DNA of 64,000 nt from Camellia lanceoleosa (Eukaryota; Streptophyta; Magnoliopsida; Ericales; Theaceae), in assembly GCA_025200525.1 (NCBI GenBank), contig CM045761.1, positions 80,443,551 through 80,507,550 on the forward strand. Direction: 5' to 3'. Within the stretch, counting starts at the first letter, position 1. The number at the start of each line of letters is the position of its first letter. The notes beneath the pieces were generated by a model. The model searched no databases and was not told the origin of the DNA. It was given only the letters and a program-made list of their open reading frames with translations. The position numbers and the translations under genes are program-made. Below, piece by piece: positions 56,181 to 64,000 of this stretch.

Positions 56181-57811
56181 TTATACCTCAAGGTCATCCC
56201 TTTGCACTTCTAACACTTGGTTCACAAGTGTAGGTTGTGTAACCATTGAAAATAAGGCTGCAAACTCAACAGACTCGCCCAGATGCAAGTCAAACTCACC
56301 AAGAGTACCCAACATCTCCCATTCTCGGATGGCGATACAAGCTACACTGCTAATTGATTTCCTATTCAAAGCATCGGCCACAACATTAGCCTTCCTTGGA
56401 TGATAATGCAACTTGAAATCATAATCCTCTATGAACTCCATCCATCTTCTCTTTCTCAAATTCAAGTCCTTCTATGTAAACAGATATTTCAGACTCTTGT
56501 GATCAGAAAACACCTCAAATTTCTCCCCATACAGATAATGCCTCCAAATTTTCAAAGCAAAGATCATGGCTGCCAACTCTAGGTCATGAGTAGGGTAGTT
56601 CCTCTCATGTGTTTTCAACTACCGTAAGCCATAGGCTATTGCCCTCCCTTCTTGCATCAATAGACAACCCAAACCTTCCCGTGAGGCATCACAATACACT
56701 GAATAGCCAAAACTCCTCTCCGGAATAATCAAGACTGGAGCAATGGTAAGTCTAACCTTAAGCTCTTGAAATGACTTCTCACAAGTCTCACTCCACACAA
56801 ATTTGATTCCTTTCCTTGTCAACCTAGTCAAAGGTGAGGCTAGCCTAAAGAAATCGTTCACAAACTGACAGTAATACCTGGCCAACCCCAAGAAACTACA
56901 AATTTCAAAAGCATTCTTAGGTTGTGCCCAATCTTGCACTACCTTTATCTTGGATAAATCTACAGTCACCCCTTCCCTGGATACCACGTGGCCTAAGAAC
57001 TTAACTTCCCTCAGCCAGAACTCACACTTCCCAAAATTAGCATACAGTTTTTGGGCTCTAAGCAACTCAAGTACCACTCGCAAGTGTTCCTCGTGCTGCT
57101 CCTCGAATAGTGAGTAAATCAAGATGTCGTCCACAAAGACAACCACAAAACGATCTAGGAACTCACGAAAGATCCGGTTCATCAAATCCATAAACACAGC
57201 TGGAGCATTAGTTAGCCCAAAGGGCATCACTAGAAACTCATAATGGCCATACCGCGTATGGAATGCCGTCTTCGGGATATCCTTCTCCCTTGCCCTCAAC
57301 TGGTGATAACCCGATCTCAGGTCTATCTTGGAGGAGACCTCTTCAACTGATCAAACAGATCATCAATATGAGGCATTGGGTACTTGTTCTTAACAATTAC
57401 TCGGTTCAACTTCCGGTAATCGATACAAAGTCGCAACGCTCCATTTTTCTTTTTAACAAAGAGAGCCGATGCTTCCCAAGGTGAAGTACTAGGGTAGATA
57501 AAACCCTTATCTAACAAATCCTGGAGTTGAATCTTCAACTCACTCAATTTAACAGGTGTAAATCTATACGGTGCCATAGATACCAGTGCCGTGCGAGGCA
57601 CTAAATCAATAGAGAACTCAATCTCTTGGTGAGGTGATAAACTAGTAAGGTCCTCAAGAAAGACATCTAAGTATTCACAAACCACTCTTGGCAATTCAAC
57701 CCAGATTTCATCACACTCACTACTCAAGAAGCCAGCAAGAAGGCAACTAAGCTCACTCCGTCCACGCAGATCATATACTGGCAATAAAACTCTATCCACC
57801 CGGTCCCTCAT
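56181..57811 (-). pseudogene. Reverse transcriptase and RNase H of element D
   Basis: Segment 57811-57323 carries the protease-RT linker and RT fingers ([34 protein letters not shown]). A small deletion near 57340 shifts the frame just before the palm. Segment 57299-56619 carries [12 protein letters not shown], the catalytic [22 protein letters not shown] and the start of RNase H ([13 protein letters not shown]). Segment 56465-56181 is the RNase H tail and linker ([18 protein letters not shown]). The frame breaks near 56618 and 56470. Confidence 0.92.
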
Positions 57812-57994
57812 GAAATAAAAACAATCACAGCTTAGGGTACATATAGTAACCCTCTAACGGTAGCAATCTATAATAGCCTGGTGTGACGATAGCCAGTCCA
57901 TACCCAAAATAACATCAAAACTAGACATGTCAATCAATACAAGTGCAAATGGAAGTCGACGACCGACGACTTCTATGTCACAACCCCGACACCC

Positions 57995-58620
57995 CTACTT
58001 CAAAATAACCTCACCACCGATAGGTGACTCTACACAGATAGGAGATGCTAACTGAGCTAACTCTAACCCCAAAACCGATGCAAATGCAGACAAGATAAAA
58101 GAATGGAATGCACCCGTATCAATCAACACATTAGTAACTGAATTGCAAAATAAGAAGGTACCTCTCACTATCGAAGGCGTTGGTACAATATCTGGCGCGG
58201 TAACAGCATACATATGCCCAGTAGGTCTCTGCTCAACTTGCTCACCCCTTAAAGCATAAGTCTGATGCACAAATTGAGCCAAAAAGGCTCCCTGATCGGC
58301 CCTCGTGGCCTGTGCTGATTGTGTTGGCTGGTGACTCTATGTCTGCCTTGAACCAGATGCACCAGACGTGCCACCCAACTGAGGGTAAAATCTTTTCATG
58401 TGCCCCATCGGCCCATGCTGAAAACACGTGAGCAACTACCTTCTCCTTGGACTCTAGCCCTGAGAACGAGCTGAAGATGATGCTGCTCGCTGCCCTCCTC
58501 CTCTATGTGGGCAAGCTAGAGACTTGTGGCCCAACTGACCAGACTTAAAACAAGTAAAATCCCCCTGGCCACCCCTCCAAGGACCCGAACTTAGTACTGG
58601 AAAAGTGGACCTCGACTAAG
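57995..58620 (-). pseudogene. Zinc knuckles and protease of element D
   Basis: Two knuckle remnants are seen: CFKSGQLGHKSLAC (near 58530, second Cys now Ser) and CFQHGPMGHMKRFY (near 58420, second Cys now His and last Cys now Tyr). The protease follows in frame 58282-57995: VLIDTGAFHSFI has an intact D-T-G active site, then ASPICVESPIGGEVI. The frame after the protease is broken before RT. The order is normal for chromoviruses. Confidence 0.85.
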
Positions 58621-59476
58621 CTCCTGGGACAACTGGGGATTAGAACCCCTTTGCCTCTTATTGTCACCCTAACTATCCTGGCTCCTCCTAGAGCCCCTTA
58701 TCCTCTCTTCCTCTACCTGCATAATGGTCTCAAGATGGGTCGCTGCCTCCACAAGGTGCCCATAATCTCTAATGAGCCCGGTCCTTAACCACTTCTCATA
58801 CTCCAGAACAACGGCGCTTCTCAGTCGCCACAAGCTTAGGTGCAAACCTAGAAAGGCTAGTGAAAGTGGCCTCAAACTTAGTCACTGGTGTATTCAACTG
58901 CACTAGCTTGAAAAACTAGTCTCTCAACTTCTCCTTAACTGTGGGAGGCAAAAACTTGTCCTGGAAGGCGTTGACAAATGCCTCCCAAGTCACCCCAATG
59001 CGCCCACGCACATACTTCCACCACTAACTCGTATCTCCCTTCAGCTGGAAAGACGCCAAGGTCACCCTCAACTAGTCGTCCTCGATGCCAAGCATCTCGA
59101 ATGTCTTCACTATTTGCTCTAGCCACTCGTCTGCCTTCAGTGGCTCCTTGGGATCACCCAAAAACTCATTCGGATTTGACCGGAAAAGCTCTTTCTTCAG
59201 AAAAGATGGCCCTGCCTCAGCTACTTGGGCCTAGACTTGATTCTCAGATTTGAGAATGTTCATAGATTCTTGCAACGCTCCGACCATTTTGTGGGCTAAG
59301 GCACCCATGGCTTGTTGACCCACTGGTTCAGCCATATCAGCCTGACCAACTCCTCCTTCTTGTACCGAAATATCATCCGGTATAGACACCCCATGCCTCC
59401 TAGGCCTACCGCGTCTACCACCACAACCACGTCCTAACATCCTAATGAAGGTAACACAATAGATTAGCACATTCAC
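58621..59476 (-). pseudogene. Gag of element D
   Basis: It starts near 59443 with MLGRGCGGRRGRPRRHGVSI, a basic N-terminus, followed by MGALAHKMVGALQESMNILK. The capsid part reads FLGDPKEPLKADEWL, TLASFQLKGDTS-WW (Retrotrans_gag), WEAFVNAFQDKFLPP and FTSLSRFAPKLVA, with stops within it (for example near 59221, 59073 and 59021) and a frameshift near 58800. The ATG at 59476 is an alternative start 11 codons upstream. Confidence 0.85.
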
Positions 59477-59828
59477 AAATGTGCCGAAGCTAACTCACCC
59501 ACGTCCTAATGCGTTGGACAACAGTAATTCACTACATATAAGCACATAGTCACGTAAACACATACAAATTTTCTTCCTAGATAATGACTGTCTCGCGATG
59601 TTGCTAGAGTTCCAATTAGAAACCGCAGTGATCAAGTGCTTTTCTAATAGAACTTCCACAAACCTGTAGACCCACTCAATATCTTAGGAACTAAATTCCA
59701 TACCTATATAATCATATAAGTATGTTATCACATAAGCATACAATACACATTAACGTCTCAACTAAGCGAGACAAACCAATTGTAGTAATAACCATTTCCT
59801 ACGTATCCAAAGTATTCAAACCAGGTAC

Positions 59829-59840
59829 GCTCTAATACCA
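59829..59840 (-). promoter_or_regulatory. Primer binding site of element D
   Basis: The minus strand reads TGGTATTAGAGC, 3 bp from the LTR start at 59844. It is the same initiator-tRNA-Met type as in B. Confidence 0.9.
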
Positions 59841-59843
59841 AGT

Positions 59844-61959
59844 TGTAACGCCCCCAAAATTATACAATAAGTATAACCCATAAGCGGAAAGATAATAGAA
59901 ATAATATGATTTCATTTATCAAAGTTTGTATATGAAAAATAACACATGCAATATACATTCACAAACTGTTCATCCTCAATCTACAGCACGTGTTATAATG
60001 ATAAGAGAACAGAAAACTAAACAGGTAATCATATACCCTATAGGCTAACATCTTTCCAAGTCATTGCTTGGTTGCAAAAAAAATGAGCCTAGCTCAATAC
60101 AGTTAAAGTCCTTGGCTATACAAAAGAATACGCAAAAGAAAGAAACTCTTACAACCAAATGTCCCCCCCAAACTATTGCCTTGACGGAGGCATATCACCA
60201 ACACCTGAAAATAGTTTTTCCCAAATAGGGTGAGCCAAAGCCCAATAGGAATAATCTAACACAATATATGAGATTTAACAAAGATATAAGTACAATGTGT
60301 ATATACATTGCCTGTGACAAAACATTCACATTCTTATATAATCATAAAGTACTAAATTCATATCTTGGTCCATTTTCCTTCAATTCATTTCAGTTCATGG
60401 ACCAATTTCATTATCTTTCAATAACTCAATTGAGACTAAAACTCAGTGTTTATCTAATCAACACCATTACAACACAAACACTTCAATCTGCCATTTTACG
60501 AAAATTTCGTCTATGGAATCGGCACCCATGTATGCGCACGGTTTTGATACTTTCATCCAGGACACTCCGGCCAACTTAATTTCAATGGAGTCCATCCCCT
60601 ATCTCCTCCCAAACATGGAGTACATCCCGTTTCTTCTCTCAAACATCATACATATACAATGTATTTCAAACATAGTCATATTCAATGACAACCAACAATA
60701 GATTAGTTTTAATTCACCTAATCCTCATGCAATTTCTACAACAATCATAGTTATCCTCCACCGATAGCCCAATGCAGTTTTTCTAGACAGATATTCAATC
60801 TCAAGATAGATAATTTATTCAAAATTTCCAAATGTGTGAGGTAATACATATCCAACTCCACCATGTATTTCAATATTCACCAAATTTCATAATTACAACA
60901 CCAATTTCATTTATTTATATAAAATAAATATTTGAATCATTTTAGGGCAAACTTCCTTTTTCCCAAATACCAATCCAAAGGCCAAAAACAACTATTTTGT
61001 AACCATACAATCTTATATTTAACCTCATAACCATTTCCACAACATACAATTAGAACCTCTCTTTAGATTTTACAACCCAAACCCTAGGTTTGTCTATAAT
61101 ACACCCAAAGCCCACCATTGTAACACAATCATCAAATAACTAAGTTAAAAATCATATGAGAGTGTAGAAAAATCCCTACCTCAAACTTAAAAGACCAAAG
61201 CAACAAAGAAGAAACTTCAAAAACGTCGAAACCAACTTCTACTCGGATCAAAACAAAGCTCTTGAGATGCTCTACCTTTTTCTCAAAAGCACTAGGGTGA
61301 AGATCCCAATGGATCTAGGTGAAATAGTAGAAAGAAGATGAGTTTTAGAGAGAGAAAATCAAGATCTAGGTTTTTGGAAAGTTTTAGAGAGAGAGGAATG
61401 AAAAAGTGATGAAAAATGTCATTTTCACGATCTGTTATACACGCAGTCTGCTCGAGCATGAAAAGTGACGCTCGAGAGTTAGACACAATGTTCCGCTCAA
61501 GCGTAAGAAGTGACGCTCGAGCGTAAAATACACACTTTCAGAAATTTTTGCAGACGAAAGTCATCGCTTGAGAGGAAAACTGGACGCTCAAGCGTCCACC
61601 TGCTTGAGCGTAGGAAACACCGCTCGAGCGTAAAATACACTCATCCAGTATTTGCAGGTTTGCAAAAATACTGAGAGTTTGCAAAGCCTGTTCAAGCGCA
61701 AGAATGGACGCTCGAGCGGAGAGGCAAAAATTACAAAGCCCGCTCGAGTGCAAGAATGGCTGCTCAAGCGGAGGAGCAAAAATCTAGGCAACAAAAGTTT
61801 AGAAAAACAAGCAACCAACCTGTTCTAAACACATAACTACAACCCGAATGGCCAATCCAAGGAATAACAAGGGGAAATAAGAGATGAACAACAACATTGA
61901 ACCATGAAACCCGAGTCCGAAACATAATAAAATGTTAGGTCAAAACTGGAGTCGTTATA
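59844..61959 (-). repeat. 5' LTR of element D
   Basis: This 2116-bp LTR starts TGTAACGCCCCC on the plus strand. About 12 CTCGAG-type motifs lie at 61445-61765, roughly 200-515 bp from the LTR's transcriptional start side. I saw no clear TATA box next to them. Confidence 0.92.
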
Positions 61960-61964
61960 ACCCC

Positions 61965-62171
61965 ACCCTCTACTAGCCTGCTCTGTTGTATCTCAATCAC
62001 TCAGCTCACTCTTCATTCATTGAATGAAAATATATATATATATATATTCAAACGGTCATAAAAATTCAAATGGTCATAATTCAAACGGTAATATATATAT
62101 ATATATATATTTACTTCACTCTTTTAAACTACTATAAATATCCTTCATTTTTCAAAATAAATCTCACAAAT

Positions 62172-62209
<38 letters not shown>

Positions 62210-62461
62210 CTCTCAATCTCTCTCAACTCTCAATTAATTTTGAAGTTCATCCCTAAGTGACAAATTGCAATTGTGCAACAAGAAACTTTTATCAGAAGAA
62301 GCTAATTTCTGTATCGCATTCGCCAGTCAGTAACATTAATTAAATTTATTAGCTACTCATTTTTTTCATTAATTATTTGTACACATATATTATTTGTTAT
62401 TTTTTTACTCATTGTATTTACACATTATTTAAATTAATTGTTAATTCTTATACATTATTTT
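61965..62461 (+). promoter_or_regulatory. hAT-like transposon 5' region (second part) with probable promoter
   Basis: It continues the sequence interrupted at 52478. It contains repeats of TCAAACGGT, (TA)n runs, a TATA box CTATAAATATCC (62132-62143), and a 30-bp TC run (62177-62206) typical of a plant 5' leader. Removing element D, the TATA box lies about 740 bp from the terminus at 51911. No transposase coding sequence is reached before the next insertion at 62462. Confidence 0.5.
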
Positions 62462-64000
62462 TGTAACGCCCCCAAAATGATACAAATACACCATTCATAA
62501 GATCTATGAATATAATGAAAATGTTATACTTTCATTTATTAGAGTTTATATTACAAAAGATATCAGATGCATTACACTTTCATAAATGTTCATTCTAAAA
62601 ATACAGCATGTAACACTAGTTGATAACAACAAAATAAATGCCCTTCGGGCTTACATCTTTCCAAAATATCACTTGGTTACAACAAAAGAAAGAGTCCTAA
62701 GTTCTATACATGTAAAGCCCTTGGCTTGAATAAACATTTAAGCATAAATATAACAAAAACAGAGCCTCCAACTCCTAAGTCCTCCCAAGCTACATCCTTA
62801 GAGGAGGCATGTCACCTGTACCGGAAAATGGTTTCCCAAGTAAGGTGAGTCAAAGCCCAGTAGAGATAAACTAACACAAAGTATGAGATTTAACTACGAT
62901 ATAAATGTCAGATAAAAGTTCAATACTCAAGGCCAACTTACATTCTCCCATTTACCATTCAATACCGATAACCACATCTTAATTCATTTCCATTTATTTA
63001 GTTCAAATCAATGCATAAGTGTAGTTCCCTATCATCTAAACAATCCAAAATGAGACTACAACTCATTCATTCATAATTCAATAACAATCATTATTCAAAC
63101 ACTTCAATCTTCTTGCCATTTTATGCATTCTCGTACGAGGAAATTGGCACCCATATATATATATATATATAAGATTTCGGGTCTTTCACCCTGGACACTC
63201 CGACCAACTTAATTTTAAATGAAGTGCATCCCCTATCTCTTCCCAAACAATAATACATATACAATGTATTTAAAAGCGTAGTAATATACAATGACTATTC
63301 AAATCACATATTCAATGGTTTAATCAAACCGTCATAGTCAATGACATAATTCAAATGATCAGTTTCAATTCACCTAGTCCTCATACAGTCTCTATAACAA
63401 TCATAGCTATCCTCCACCGATACCCCAAAACAGATATTTCTAAACAGTTGTACAATTTATCAAACAGATAATTTATCAAATTTTTCATAGGTGAGTGATT
63501 TATCAAATCCAACTACACCATTCATTCACACATCCTCCCAATTTCATATTTCCCATATCAACTTCATTATTCATGCAGAATAATTATTTAACACAAATTA
63601 GGGCAATTTTTCCCATTTTTCAAATATCAATCCCAAGTCCAAATTTCATCATTTTAACCCATATAACCTCATATTCAATACCCCATATATATTCATGGAA
63701 CCCAATATAAAAATCTCTCTTTTAAACTTTGAACCCAAACCCTAACTTCACCCAAATCCTCCCAAATTCCACCACTTATACAAAATGACAAATACTTAGG
63801 TTAAAAACCATAACAAGGTGTAGAGTATCCCTACCTCAAGTGTAGAAGCTTAAAGGAGAAGAAGGAGATCTTCAAAAATGCACAAAACCAAGCTTGGTTC
63901 GGATGGAATGGAAGCCCACAAGATGCTCCACCTTTTTCTCAAAGGAAGTGGGGTAGTGGTGCTTGGATCAAAGAGTATTTGTAGAGAGAGTGTGTGTTTT
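62462..64000 (-). repeat. D-family LTR, cut by the right window edge
   Basis: It starts TGTAACGCCCCCAAAATGAT and matches 59844-61400 at lower identity throughout, including CCACCGATA near 63415. It lies in the hAT-like leader. Nothing can be said about its partner LTR or internal region. Confidence 0.85.

Larger units (their letters stand above)
52483..61959 (-). mobile_element. Element D: full-length chromovirus (Ty3/gypsy)
   Basis: LTRs at 52483-54415 and 59844-61959 are flanked by ACCCC (52478-52482, 61960-61964). On the minus strand: LTR, PBS, gag, two degraded zinc knuckles, protease, RT, RNase H, integrase, chromodomain, PPT, LTR. The left LTR has lost about 115 bp near its outer end, where TACAACGCCC joins ACAAACTGTTC. 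On the minus strand both LTRs begin TATA(A/G)C rather than TG, unless the boundary is a few bases off. Coding regions carry several stops and frameshifts. Confidence 0.92.

Noticed and set aside
1..64000. Host protein-coding gene, rRNA, telomeric or centromeric repeat
   Set aside because: No open frame outside the mobile elements matched a known host family, and no rRNA or telomere-type repeat was seen.

Overview
The window reads as repeat-dense, AT-rich intergenic DNA of a flowering plant. I found no host gene that I could support. Almost everything is LTR retrotransposon sequence of the Ty3/gypsy superfamily, mostly on the minus strand, with smaller contributions from a Ty1/copia-like LTR, SINEs, a LINE-type RNase H fragment, a fold-back MITE and the 5' part of a hAT-like transposon. 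No rRNA gene, functional tRNA gene or CRISPR array was seen. Family letters A to E are mine.

Left half (1-27377) is a nest four insertions deep, dissected from target-site duplications. Element A is Tat/Ogre-like, with LTRs of about 3.3 kb. Its gag starts at the left edge and its 5' LTR lies at 20883-27377. Chromovirus B (878-20616, TSD CCTAA, 2.4-kb LTRs, PBS and PPT visible) inserted into A's leader. Tat element C (6447-16680, TSD CCAAT, 0.4-kb LTRs) inserted into B's protease codons. A solo LTR of family A (23959-27306, TSD AACAT) inserted into A's own 5' LTR.

Middle (27378-35679) holds a CA microsatellite, a remnant of chromovirus family D (leader plus LTR, 27619-33381) split by another solo A LTR (28369-31687), and AT-rich DNA with a fold-back MITE (34043-34437). 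Then comes an older Tat element, E (35680-47517). It inserted about 12 bp downstream of the TATA box of a copia-like LTR whose PPT-side end is at 47824.

Right part (47825-64000) holds local repeats, a probable plus-strand degraded LTR, an RNase H fragment with a SINE-like tail, a SINE with a perfect 17-bp TSD (51286-51486), and a hAT-like 5' end (51911 onward). That hAT-like sequence was split by chromovirus D (52483-61959, TSD ACCCC) and then by another D-family LTR that runs off the window.

The most interesting content is in C and E. Both carry, besides minus-strand gag-pol, a plus-strand gene between pol and the 3' LTR. The two genes are homologous: a Transposase_28-like N-terminal domain, an acidic linker, an intron at the same place, then a coiled coil. 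In both elements this gene converges on pol, and tandem repeats fill the gap between them. C has lost its Gag capsid region, yet most of its pol frame is intact. All retroelement genes carry frameshifts or stops, many of the C-to-T type.
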